The notes: a model not told the origin generated them from the sequence alone. A DNA stretch of 29,942 bases from SM1-50 sp964467345 (GCA_964467345.1 CAYXPY010000023.1:1-29942), one strand, 5' to 3'. Numbered from the stretch's first letter, positions 23,390 through 29,942 are shown. Numbers and translations: made by a program.

Positions 23390-23429
23390 TAAAAAAAGAG
23401 ATAAGTCGCGGGATTTATCCCGCTTTTTT
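23390..23429 (-). terminator. Perfect hairpin with T-runs on both sides, after the fasciclin gene
   Basis: GCGGGATTTATCCCGC (23408-23423) forms a 7-bp stem with a 2-base centre. Six T follow on the plus strand, and on the minus strand seven T follow after a short spacer. It lies about 40 bases after the fasciclin stop, so it probably ends that transcript. It also insulates the operon 2 promoter from upstream transcription. Confidence 0.65.
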
Positions 23430-23461
23430 ATTTATGAAACTCTTGTGGTTTTATTCGTTGT

Positions 23462-24388
23462 CTACGGCACAATAACCTTGTCTATGACGTGGATGACACC
23501 ATTGCTGCATTGGATATCGGCTAGTATCACCATGGCATCATTGACATAGACCTTGCCATTGTCAATAGTGATGGTTATTGTTGATCCTTCCACTGTTGTG
23601 ACCGTCATATTATTGCTCAGGTCGGTGGACATGGTTTTGCCGGTGACGACGTGGTAGGTGAGTATTTTTGTGAGGTTGGCGGTGTCGTTGTTGACGAGGT
23701 TTGCGAGGAATGTTGGGTCTAGGGCTGCGAATGCTGCGTCGGTTGGGGCAAAGACGGTGAATTGGGCGTCTTCGTTGCTGAGTGTTGTTGCGAGGTTTGC
23801 GGCGGTGACTGCGGTGACAAGTGTCTCAAAATCAGGGTTGGCTACGGCGGTTTCCACGATGTTGTCTTTTGGGACGATGACTGCGTCGATAACGTGGATG
23901 ACTCCGTTGCTGCATTGGATATCTGCGGTTGTGACCATGGCGTTGTCAACATATACTTTTGCGTTCTGGATTGTGATGGTGATATGTTTTCCTTGTACTG
24001 TTTTGACGCGCATGTTGTTGCTCAGGTCGGTGGACATGGTTTTGCCGGTGACGACGTGGTAGGTGAGTATTTTTGTGAGGTTGGCGGTGTCGTTGTTGAC
24101 GAGGTTTGCGAGGAATGTTGGGTCTAGGGCTGCGAATGCTGCGTCGGTTGGGGCAAAGACGGTGAATTGGGCGTCTTCGTTGCTGAGTGTTGTTGCGAGG
24201 TTTGCGGCGGTGACTGCGGTGACAAGTGTCTCAAAATCCGCATTTTCTGATGCGGTTTCTACTATGTTTTTCAGTTCAGGTTCCGTTGGTTCTTCTACAC
24301 ATCCACTGAGTATTCCAACACTCAGGACAATGCAGATTGTTGCTATGATGACGCTTGCCTTTTTTTTCTGTTTATAAATACTCCCCAT
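23462..24388 (-). CDS. Lipoprotein with two fasciclin (FAS1) domains
   Basis: This is an extracytoplasmic lipid-anchored protein. The signal peptide ends at the lipobox ILSGC (Cys30), followed by an acidic linker (VEEPTEPELKN). Two FAS1 domains of 135 residues each follow (about 38-172 and 173-308). Each has NADFETLVTAV-like H1, the FTVFAPTDAAFAAL box, YHVVTGK, and the closing SNGVIHVIDAVIVP. FAS1 domains mediate adhesion or ligand binding; the target is unknown. The repeats are identical in DNA over 221 bp. Codon use is strongly biased to C- and A-ending codons, like the thermosome gene, suggesting high expression. ATG 24388 lies 63 bases after a promoter block similar to those of the opp operons. 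It is monocistronic, closed by a hairpin terminator. Confidence 0.95.
   Translation of the reverse strand: MGSIYKQKKKASVIIATICIVLSVGILSGCVEEPTEPELKNIVETASENADFETLVTAVTAANLATTLSNEDAQFTVFAPTDAAFAALDPTFLANLVNNDTANLTKILTYHVVTGKTMSTDLSNNMRVKTVQGKHITITIQNAKVYVDNAMVTTADIQCSNGVIHVIDAVIVPKDNIVETAVANPDFETLVTAVTAANLATTLSNEDAQFTVFAPTDAAFAALDPTFLANLVNNDTANLTKILTYHVVTGKTMSTDLSNNMTVTTVEGSTITITIDNGKVYVNDAMVILADIQCSNGVIHVIDKVIVP
23613..23833. repeat. Exact direct repeat, copy 1, in the fasciclin gene
   Basis: By eye this 221-bp stretch is identical to 24018-24238, offset by 405 bp (exactly 135 codons). Flanking parts of each FAS1 domain have diverged. Confidence 0.9.
24018..24238. repeat. Exact direct repeat, copy 2, in the fasciclin gene
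   Basis: This is the partner of 23613-23833. It encodes the N-terminal half of FAS1 domain 1, while copy 1 encodes the same half of domain 2. Confidence 0.9.
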
Positions 24389-24450
24389 AATTTTCGATCC
24401 TCGTTATCTTCCTTCTCTTTGGGAAGGTGGCAGGTCATATAAACATTCTT

Positions 24451-24472
24451 CCTTAAAAACTTTTTTATTATA
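24451..24472 (-). promoter_or_regulatory. Promoter block of the fasciclin gene
   Basis: Minus-strand TATAATAAAAAAGT followed by TTTTAAGG resembles the opp promoter blocks with one base deleted. It ends 63 bases before the ATG. A TTTATATGA box nearer the gene (about 24434-24442) is an alternative TATA. Confidence 0.45.
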
Positions 24473-24524
24473 CAAATATTTATGAAAAATATAAATCAAA
24501 ACTAGAAATTTGATAATATTTTCA

Positions 24525-26729
24525 CTATAACAACCCTTTCAGTGTTTCTCTCGTATACCCAAAGGGGATAAGAATGCTTTCTGCGCATTTCGCAAGCTGA
24601 CGAAGATAATACCTCACATCGATATCTTCAACTCCCTGCATCGTTTCGGCAAGACAGACACGCCGTTTGTAGTCCCGGGATGCTTCATCGCTGACGAAAT
24701 ACCGGACCGATTGACCCTGCTGGATGTGAACATCTCGGTCCTGCAGCTGCAGCAACGCTGCTTTTGGCAACGTGTTCACCTTATAGGTTGGGATGTCCCG
24801 TGAGACTGTTGTCGTATACACCAGATCAGTACGGGGAACCGCACCAGTGCGGAGTGCTGCTGCGCATCCTCTGAGTGTCTCAAGGGAAGCTGGGAGTAAC
24901 GCATGAAACTCATCAGCGGTCCGTGCCTGCGAAAGGACGGCAAGCATCCCTTGCTGGGCGTTTCTCAGGAAAACTGGTGTGTTATGCTGTCGGAGTTCCA
25001 CGCCACGCACCTTGACCGTACCGTTCTCAAAGACCCCGTAGTACCTGGTCAAGGCACCAACCCCGGTTGCTTTACTGGGGAGAAACACGATCCACTTGTA
25101 ACGTCCTTCCACATCCATGCGGATCCCGGTGCGATGACCAATCATCCGTACGAGATGAAACGGACGGACACACCCCGGGGTGCCTTTGACCCACAGCGAG
25201 TCGACGATGCCATGCAGCACCTCATAGCCTGCCTGCTGGGCGACCTCTGAAGCAGTCAGCAGGATGTCACGGCTGAACGCGGTGATGCTCTCATGACATT
25301 CGATGCGTCCGTACCGAGCGTTCCGATACCCGGTGTACCCGAAACAGACCACAAGAACCCATTTCCAGGCTTTCTGCAGCTCCTTGTAGACTGCTGCGTC
25401 ATAGGCGTTGTTTTTCGACCGTGCCTTGAAACAGAACCGGCGTTGCAAGATCGGTTCAAGAACCTCCGGGAGCAAGCCTTTTTGTTTTCTGCAGATATGA
25501 TACCCCAGCTGAGGCACTCGCTTGGGCGAGTCCGGACAGCAGGCGCACAGCATCGTCTCCGGGCTGATGTTATGCACCACCATGATGTTAGGGTATAACG
25601 AGGCGTAGTCCAACTCAACGACATTCTCATGCAGACCAACGACCGGCTCAAGAATCAGTCCTCCTCGGTCTGCGATGAGCAGCTCCTCTGCGGTCTTCCA
25701 GTTCTCCGGCATGTTCTTCTTCCAGGGGACCAGGTAGCCTTTTGCCATCGCGGCGTTCATCTCTATCTGGCTAATCGCAGTCCCTGGGCCAAGCCGTGAG
25801 AGCAGCTGCAGGGGGATGTTTGCGCATCGGGCGACATCAAGGACCCCCCGAAGCCCGCTTTCACCGTAGAAGAACGACTGCGCGGTATCCAGATGGATCC
25901 GGCCCTGCAGGGTGTAGAACGCGGGTCGGTACACAATCCGACCGTAACTGAAATATGATTTTGCTTTTTTTATAGGCCTAAGACTGTTTTTTTTTCTTTT
26001 TGTCTCACGGCCTAGGTTCATCAGATGCTGTATGCCACAGAGCTTTGCACGATGATATAAAAACGGAAACAACAGACTGTCGCCGTTGACGGTCGCAATA
26101 ACATCTGGATTGATCTGTTGGATTCGTTTCAGTGCAGACAGTATCGTATCTGTTTCATTATCTTCTTGGATGACTTCGTCATCGATCGTTATCCCGGGGA
26201 TTGGTTGTTGGAATGAAGGAAATCCTTTTTTTTTCACTGCTACATCAAGATGCAGAATCTTAAATGAAGGAACAGTGTAGTCAAGTGCCCAGGGGGTGTC
26301 ATCAAGGATGAATCGTTTTCCGTCCCAGGCCACCTGCGCATGGCAGAACACGCCGCGTTCCTGCAGATACCGGCTGGGGAGACGAAGATCGACATTGAAC
26401 AGATGATACTTCTGGAACCCGCCCCATGAGTCGACCAGGTTGGCCAGCGTCTGCAGGCCATGAAGGGTTTTGGGGGTCACCTCCAGTACGATGGTGTGTT
26501 TTGATGAGCCAAGTGTGAGTTTTGCAGCGGTCAGCTGCAGTCGTTTGACCTGGGGTAGTGGCTCGAGGGTCTTGGCGAGCCGGGAGATATCCTGAGCCAG
26601 GGTATGGACGTAGAAGCACGGCTCATAGGGTTCTTCCACCCTGGTTGCTTTTCCCTCATCTAACAGCCAGGTGACCATGGTGCTGGTCTCAGGGTCCGGG
26701 TAGACGTCAAGGATGGTCCCGTTCAACAT
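24525..26729 (-). CDS. Family B DNA polymerase, PolB2-like, with altered catalytic motifs
   Basis: The 734-aa product has the B-family order: N-terminal domain, exonuclease-like domain (about 150-300), palm, fingers and thumb. Motif A is normal (LDYASLYPN, Asp374). Motif B keeps Lys456 and Gly464, but the usual N-S is V-V and Tyr is Phe. Motif C, normally YGDTDS, is HGIVDS, keeping only the second Asp (510). The exonuclease sites are lost: Exo I D-x-E is DVA (162-164) and the Exo II Asp is Leu220. It is thus probably proofreading-deficient and of weak or no polymerase activity, as described for archaeal PolB2. Start 26729 (MLNGTILDVYPD) is preferred to 26768, since it overlaps the previous gene by 23 bases as expected of a coupled operon. 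It is not a pseudogene: the frame is intact. Confidence 0.92.
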   Translation of the reverse strand: MLNGTILDVYPDPETSTMVTWLLDEGKATRVEEPYEPCFYVHTLAQDISRLAKTLEPLPQVKRLQLTAAKLTLGSSKHTIVLEVTPKTLHGLQTLANLVDSWGGFQKYHLFNVDLRLPSRYLQERGVFCHAQVAWDGKRFILDDTPWALDYTVPSFKILHLDVAVKKKGFPSFQQPIPGITIDDEVIQEDNETDTILSALKRIQQINPDVIATVNGDSLLFPFLYHRAKLCGIQHLMNLGRETKRKKNSLRPIKKAKSYFSYGRIVYRPAFYTLQGRIHLDTAQSFFYGESGLRGVLDVARCANIPLQLLSRLGPGTAISQIEMNAAMAKGYLVPWKKNMPENWKTAEELLIADRGGLILEPVVGLHENVVELDYASLYPNIMVVHNISPETMLCACCPDSPKRVPQLGYHICRKQKGLLPEVLEPILQRRFCFKARSKNNAYDAAVYKELQKAWKWVLVVCFGYTGYRNARYGRIECHESITAFSRDILLTASEVAQQAGYEVLHGIVDSLWVKGTPGCVRPFHLVRMIGHRTGIRMDVEGRYKWIVFLPSKATGVGALTRYYGVFENGTVKVRGVELRQHNTPVFLRNAQQGMLAVLSQARTADEFHALLPASLETLRGCAAALRTGAVPRTDLVYTTTVSRDIPTYKVNTLPKAALLQLQDRDVHIQQGQSVRYFVSDEASRDYKRRVCLAETMQGVEDIDVRYYLRQLAKCAESILIPFGYTRETLKGLL

Positions 26730-26961
26730 ACTCTCGTAATTTACGCAATGTCTTCTCATGTTCCACAAGGATCGACATCACGATTGGTTCGAACGGGTTA
26801 GGGTTGCTGATGTTGCTGCCTGCGGCAGCGTGTTTGCGTGCATGATTGATAAGCTCGTCGAATGCATCCTGGTCGATGGTGCGTAGCGCACGTTTGAAGT
26901 CGTTCCATTCCCAGCCGAAGGACTCAACGACCATGCGGAAGGTAGGAACAGTCCGGCCCAT
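26707..26961 (-). CDS. 84-aa helical protein in the PolB2/RecA-like operon
   Basis: I recognise no named family. The product begins MGRTVPTFRMVVESFGWEWN and is almost wholly helical, with DFKRALRTIDQDAFDELINHARKHAAA, an NPNPFEP break, and a final amphipathic helix SILVEHEKTLRKLREYVER. There are no Cys and no membrane segment. Its ATG overlaps the RecA-like stop by one base (TAATG) and its end overlaps polB by 23 bases, so all three are made together and probably act together. A bridging or adaptor subunit is a fair guess; nothing in the sequence shows an enzymatic role. Confidence 0.88.
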   Translation of the reverse strand: MGRTVPTFRMVVESFGWEWNDFKRALRTIDQDAFDELINHARKHAAAGSNISNPNPFEPIVMSILVEHEKTLRKLREYVERDHP

Positions 26962-27707
26962 TAGCTCACCATCCCGAACGCCTCAAGACGAAGCTGTCCT
27001 GCTGGGCCATGAATGATCGTTGTACTCTTCTGCCCCTTGACCAGTTCGACAGAGACACGTCCTTCGAGCTGTTTCATTGTTACGACCTCGGTGGCGGTTT
27101 CATAGAGCCGCTTCCCCAGGCCTCTTGATGGGGCGAGAGGTGTGCGGTCTAAATTGGTACAGATGGTGATGAGATTATAGCGAACAGTCAGCCGCTGGAG
27201 GGTCTGAAGATCCGAAACAAGCAGTGCCTGCGACTCCTGAGGAGAGATATCGGGGTCCTGATATAGGGCCGGGAGCATCCCGATAAGCAGAGTCCGGGGG
27301 CTGCGTTTCTGAATCATCGGTTCGAGCAGCTCCTGCAGGATGGTGGAGAGCTGGTAGACGGTGAATGCTCTGCTCATCACCACGTTCTGGAGCACCTCCC
27401 GCTGATCCAGTTCCAGCATCCGTGCGTACCTGGCGATTTTGTAAGGGTCTGCGCACATCCCTGCGTCGATGTAAATGGTTTCACTGTGAAACATCCGGTA
27501 GGTGTTGACGCAGAGCTGGTGTGGCAGGTCTGCGATAAGACTGCTGTTGCCGTCAACAAAGGTAAGTTCCCCTGCTTTGAACCCACCGCACAGACGGTCC
27601 AGCGCTGCTATCCCTGAAGAGACGATGATGTCGGGTCGTATGACCTGCACCGTGGCTATGTTCCTATGAACACGGTTGCGTTCCTGAGCTACGCGATTGT
27701 TTTTCAT
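26961..27707 (-). CDS. RecA/RadA-like protein lacking Walker A and B residues
   Basis: This 248-aa RecA-fold protein is related to RadA/RadB. The domain start is clear (SSGIAALDRLCGGFKAGELT, 30-49), followed by the strand and P-loop position. The P-loop GxxGxGKT is replaced by GNSSLIADL (53-61), so the ATP-binding Lys and Thr are gone. HQLCVN then follows as in RadA. Walker B (LLIVD) is LLIGM (141-145), losing the Asp. Later RadA-like blocks remain, such as LQRLTVRYNLITICTNL and the C-terminal beta part. It therefore keeps the fold but almost surely not ATP hydrolysis. Start 27707 was chosen because GGGGAGG lies about 8 bases upstream; the frame runs on to 27749. It leads the operon with the 84-aa protein and PolB2-like polymerase. 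Confidence 0.87.
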   Translation of the reverse strand: MKNNRVAQERNRVHRNIATVQVIRPDIIVSSGIAALDRLCGGFKAGELTFVDGNSSLIADLPHQLCVNTYRMFHSETIYIDAGMCADPYKIARYARMLELDQREVLQNVVMSRAFTVYQLSTILQELLEPMIQKRSPRTLLIGMLPALYQDPDISPQESQALLVSDLQTLQRLTVRYNLITICTNLDRTPLAPSRGLGKRLYETATEVVTMKQLEGRVSVELVKGQKSTTIIHGPAGQLRLEAFGMVS

Positions 27708-27761
27708 GACAGATGCCTCCCCCTGAAAGAGGTATAGGAAAGAAACCATAGGCGGCCCTGT

Positions 27762-27770
27762 CTTAAAAAG
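27762..27770 (-). promoter_or_regulatory. TATA-like box of the RecA-like/polymerase operon
   Basis: Minus-strand CTTTTTAAG lies 55-63 bases before ATG 27707. It predicts a leader of about 30 bases containing the GGGGAGG ribosome binding site. Confidence 0.5.
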
Positions 27771-27817
27771 GTGAAACAGGGGTGGGTGAAAGTATTCGAA
27801 GAGGCTCTCCTTGATTG

Positions 27818-28495
27818 TTACCTCAGGAGCTGGTGCATGCGTATTGCATTCTCCATCATGGCATGGTTATTATTGAAAAAGACATAGACTGTTTTGGGGC
27901 GGGTGGCAAGAATCCGTGTTTGGATCTCTTGGAGCTCCTGGTCTTCATAATCATGGGAGTACCACCCGGTCCTGCCATGGACTCGCTCGTAGACAACCGT
28001 CCTGCTCATGATGGTCCTGGGAAGCTCTGGTGCATCGATGCTGACCAGCAGGACACCCTGTTTTCTTCCCCAAATATTAATCTCGTCTGTGAAGAGGCTG
28101 GGGTGACGGAATTCGACAGCGAGCTTCTCGGTGCCTGTTTCGTTGATGAATCGTTCCAGTGTGGCAAGGTCGGTGAAGGAGGGTGGGAGTTGGAGCAGAT
28201 AGTAATGGATCTGGTCTTCCAGTGGAGCGAAGAGTGTTTTAAACCGCTGGAAACTCTCAACGGCTGCAGCGTTGAGTTTTTGGAAATGGGTAATCGACCG
28301 ATGCGCTTTTACCACCCAGGCAAGGTTTTTTCCTTTGACCGCCCAGGATTTCACCATGTTCGGATAGGGGAACCGGTAGAAGCTCATGTTGAGTTCTATG
28401 GCATTTAAGCCCGATTCCGTGATGTACCAGTCAAGAGAATCGCCCCGGTTCCAGTCATAGGACCAGCCAGAGGTACCGACGTAGGCTAGGGTCAT
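27818..28495 (-). CDS. DUF72 (YecE-like) protein
   Basis: This 225-aa protein of the DUF72/YecE family has a TIM-barrel-like fold whose biochemical role is not established. It starts with the family hallmark AYVGTSGWSYDW, then LNAIELNMSFYRFP, FRVKA-like WVVKAHRSITH, LLQLPPSF, the acidic strand KLAVEFRHPS, and the closing YVFFNNNHAMMENA, all standard DUF72 blocks. It is slightly shorter than the usual 240-280. ATG 28495 gives the usual N-terminus. It lies 110 bases upstream of the RecA-like gene on the same strand, with a separate promoter between them, and is divergent from the SRAP gene. A link to DNA repair is suggested only by place. Confidence 0.94.
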   Translation of the reverse strand: MTLAYVGTSGWSYDWNRGDSLDWYITESGLNAIELNMSFYRFPYPNMVKSWAVKGKNLAWVVKAHRSITHFQKLNAAAVESFQRFKTLFAPLEDQIHYYLLQLPPSFTDLATLERFINETGTEKLAVEFRHPSLFTDEINIWGRKQGVLLVSIDAPELPRTIMSRTVVYERVHGRTGWYSHDYEDQELQEIQTRILATRPKTVYVFFNNNHAMMENAIRMHQLLR

Positions 28496-28571
28496 TCATT
28501 CTGACAACGCAGGTCGTCTTCTTATCCTTTTTTCTAAGCCGCTGAATACTTTCGTTTATCTCCGGTTGAAC

Positions 28572-28580
28572 TATAAAAAT
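28572..28580 (+). promoter_or_regulatory. TATA box before the 29-aa frame and SRAP gene
   Basis: TATAAAAAT sits about 23-31 bases before ATG 28603. The transcript would start within a few bases of that ATG and continue into the SRAP gene. Confidence 0.6.
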
Positions 28581-28602
28581 AATGACGTGGATACATCATG
28601 GT

Positions 28603-28692
28603 ATGAAACCATTTGGCGAGCGTGTGAAGAATGCCTGGAAGAACATCTACCCCTTACATGAGGCTGAAGAGAAAAAGAAGAAAAGCAAGTAG
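28603..28692 (+). CDS. 29-aa basic microprotein or leader frame ahead of SRAP
   Basis: A short frame begins MKPFGERVKNAWKNIYPLHE and ends in a Lys-rich tail. An ATG five bases earlier (28598) is out of frame and stops at once. Position relative to the TATA box predicts leaderless translation from 28603. The SRAP ATG lies 28 bases after the stop, so this could be a leader peptide that tunes SRAP translation or a small basic protein of its own. It is too short for homology to help. Confidence 0.4.
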   Translation: MKPFGERVKNAWKNIYPLHEAEEKKKKSK

Positions 28693-28719
28693 CGGTATAA
28701 CCTGTGGTTGGAGCAGACG

Positions 28720-29460
28720 ATGTGCTATCGATATTCCGTCCCAGGACCTGACTCGCTGGTGAAACGTTTCTCTGCCTTGTTTCTTGAGAACGTATCCTTT
28801 AAACAGCAGTATCATGCCTCGAGTTTTGATCTACCGAAACTCCCGGTGATCACCAACGATCAGCCACAGCAGATCCAGTTGTTCACCTGGGGGTTGATTC
28901 CATTCTGGGTCAAGGATCAGAAGACCGCTGATGAAATGCGTCTGAAGACGATGAATGCACGGGCGGAAAGCATCTTTGAGAAACCCTCGTTTCGTCATGC
29001 CGCTGAGCAGCACCACTGCCTTGTCCTGGCAGATGGTTTTTTCGAATGGCAGGAGTACCAGGGGAAGAACTACCCGTATTACATCCGGTTGAAAACCCAT
29101 GAGCCGTTTGCGATGGCAGGACTCTGGGACCGCTGGACACATCCGCTGACTTCTGAGGCACTTGAGACGTATACGGTGATTACCACGACTGCAAACCCAC
29201 TCATGGAGCGGATCCATAATAAGAAGAAACGGATGCCGGTGATTCTGCCTAAGGACCGGGAACGTGACTGGATTTCCACTTCGTTGACAAAAAAAGACCG
29301 TGAGGCATTGTTGGTTCCTTTTGATGAGCAATTGATGGATGCGTTTACCATCTCCCGGTTGATTACGTCACGGCAGAGAAACCCCAATGTGCCTGAGGTT
29401 ACCACCCCCTTTACGTACCCGGAGCTGCAGAAAACATCCGGGCAGAGTAGCCTGTTCTGA
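28720..29460 (+). CDS. SRAP-family protein (HMCES/YedK), abasic-site shield
   Basis: SRAP proteins form a stable thiazolidine crosslink with abasic sites in single-stranded DNA, protecting them from strand breakage and error-prone repair. The catalytic set is complete: Cys2 (MCYRYS) which becomes the N-terminus after Met removal, Asn in MNARAESIF, Glu in ADGFFEW, and His in ERIHNKKKRMPVIL. The start must be ATG 28720, because the upstream in-frame TTG at 28708 would bury the Cys; TTGGAG lies 8 bases before the ATG. The 246-aa length is normal. It is divergent from DUF72 and the RecA-like/polymerase operon. In bacteria SRAP genes are often linked to SOS and translesion genes. Confidence 0.97.
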   Translation: MCYRYSVPGPDSLVKRFSALFLENVSFKQQYHASSFDLPKLPVITNDQPQQIQLFTWGLIPFWVKDQKTADEMRLKTMNARAESIFEKPSFRHAAEQHHCLVLADGFFEWQEYQGKNYPYYIRLKTHEPFAMAGLWDRWTHPLTSEALETYTVITTTANPLMERIHNKKKRMPVILPKDRERDWISTSLTKKDREALLVPFDEQLMDAFTISRLITSRQRNPNVPEVTTPFTYPELQKTSGQSSLF

Positions 29461-29481
29461 AGGAAGGCTGCGGTGCAGGTA

Positions 29482-29489
29482 TTTTTTTT
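29482..29489 (+). terminator. Poly-T terminator after the SRAP gene
   Basis: Eight T lie about 20 bases after the SRAP stop codon. Confidence 0.55.
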
Positions 29490-29516
29490 GTGTGTGGGCG
29501 AGGTGATACCTGAAAA

Positions 29517-29525
29517 TTATATAAG
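29517..29525 (+). promoter_or_regulatory. TATA box of the coiled-coil gene
   Basis: ATTATATAA lies 75-83 bases before ATG 29600, giving a leader of about 50 bases with AAGGAAG at about 29585-29591. Confidence 0.5.
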
Positions 29526-29599
29526 CATCATGTTTATTGTGGATTGGTCGTAACACTATCGTAAATCGTTGAGAATGGAAGAAAAAGGAAGTAGAAAGC

Positions 29600-29942
29600 A
29601 TGGGCTTCATTGACCGATTGGAGAAGAATATCGCAAAGCTGGAGAAGAGAATCGAAAAAGAAGAGATGAGAATCGCGCAATTGGAAGCAAAATGTGAAAG
29701 TAAGAAGATTACGAAAGCAGAGTTTTGCTTAAAGAAACGACATCACGATGAGCGCATCCATGCCTATAGCGCTCGTATCCGGGTGCTGCAGGGTGGAATC
29801 GTCCGGGAGAAGCAGCATATCGAGGAGAAAGCCGAGGAAAAAGAGAAGAAGAAGGAAGAAAAGGAAAAGAAGAAAGAAAAGAAAGAAAAACCAGGGAAAG
29901 AGGAAGCATCTGAGGAACCTGTGGAAGAAGAAACCGAGGATT
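29600..29942 (+). CDS. Charged coiled-coil protein, 3' end beyond the window
   Basis: The first 114 codons are present and the frame is open to the window edge. It begins MGFIDRLEKNIAKLEKRIEK and forms a heptad-patterned coiled coil to about residue 75 with a short break (KCESKKITKAEF), then a run of almost pure Lys/Glu and an acidic stretch (EEASEEPVEEE). There is no signal peptide. AAGGAAG about 8 bases upstream is a fair Shine-Dalgarno, and the unit has its own TATA box. Such proteins are common in archaea without assigned roles; a scaffold or nucleic-acid-linked function is possible, but the Lys/Glu runs make homology unreliable. Confidence 0.75.
   Translation, partial: MGFIDRLEKNIAKLEKRIEKEEMRIAQLEAKCESKKITKAEFCLKKRHHDERIHAYSARIRVLQGGIVREKQHIEEKAEEKEKKKEEKEKKKEKKEKPGKEEASEEPVEEETED

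Noticed and set aside
23408..23429. Hairpin as part of a CRISPR or mobile-element end
   Set aside because: It occurs once, with no repeat array, transposase or target duplication nearby. A terminator explains it.
23658..24377. Two plus-strand frames with identical 59-residue starts opposite the fasciclin gene
   Set aside because: The identity only reflects the 221-bp direct repeat in the real minus-strand gene. They were useful as proof of the repeat, not as genes.
24525..26768. The polymerase gene as a decaying pseudogene
   Set aside because: The frame is unbroken, gene overlaps are precise and most structural motifs are kept. Loss is confined to catalytic positions, which is the pattern of a re-purposed protein.
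27815..28408. Plus-strand frame of 197 codons opposite the DUF72 gene
   Set aside because: It is the antisense shadow of a clear DUF72 protein, with no promoter, ribosome binding site or recognisable domain.

Overview
This window is archaeal. It carries a group II chaperonin (thermosome), an Sm-like protein next to ribosomal protein L37e, an archaeal-type tRNA-wyosine radical SAM enzyme (Taw1/TYW1), archaeal SepF, a PUA-domain RNA-binding protein, TATA-box promoters with many leaderless starts, and poly-T terminators. Coding is dense, with tail-to-tail genes whose stop codons touch or overlap. A bacterial-type GrpE/DnaK pair, SepF, a PolB2-like polymerase and two peptide uptake operons fit a heterotrophic euryarchaeal lineage, possibly Thermoplasmatota-related. 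That placement is an inference from gene content only.

Region 1 (1-5.7 kb) is a protein-quality and stress block: thermosome, grpE and dnaK on the plus strand, then a universal stress protein and a two-CBS protein on the minus strand, flanking a pair of very small plus-strand genes. No dnaJ is in the window.

Region 2 (5.7-11.7 kb) is informational housekeeping in short, mostly single-gene units: an unknown 169-aa protein, TrpRS, a 43-aa double-CxxC microprotein, Taw1, SepF, an unknown 80-aa protein, a small alpha/beta hydrolase, a PUA protein, Lsm plus L37e, and a two-helix membrane protein.

Region 3 (11.7-23.2 kb) holds two tandem complete peptide ABC transporter operons, each ordered A-B-C-D-F on the minus strand and led by a lipoprotein substrate-binding gene. 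Their promoters share a 26-bp block, and a looser version precedes the next gene, a lipoprotein with two fasciclin (FAS1) domains containing an exact 221-bp internal repeat (23.4-24.4 kb).

Region 4 (24.5-29.5 kb) looks like a DNA-damage island. A coupled operon encodes a RecA/RadA-like protein without Walker A or B residues, a small helical protein, and a family B polymerase whose proofreading motifs and part of whose polymerase motifs are altered. Next to it are a DUF72 protein and, divergently, a SRAP (HMCES/YedK) protein with all catalytic residues intact. The set resembles, by analogy, the bacterial ImuA-ImuB-DnaE2 mutagenesis cassette, which is often linked to SRAP. This is the most interesting part of the window. 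The window ends inside a charged coiled-coil gene. No tRNA, rRNA, CRISPR array, insertion sequence or replication origin was seen, and no gap longer than about 300 bases lacks a gene.
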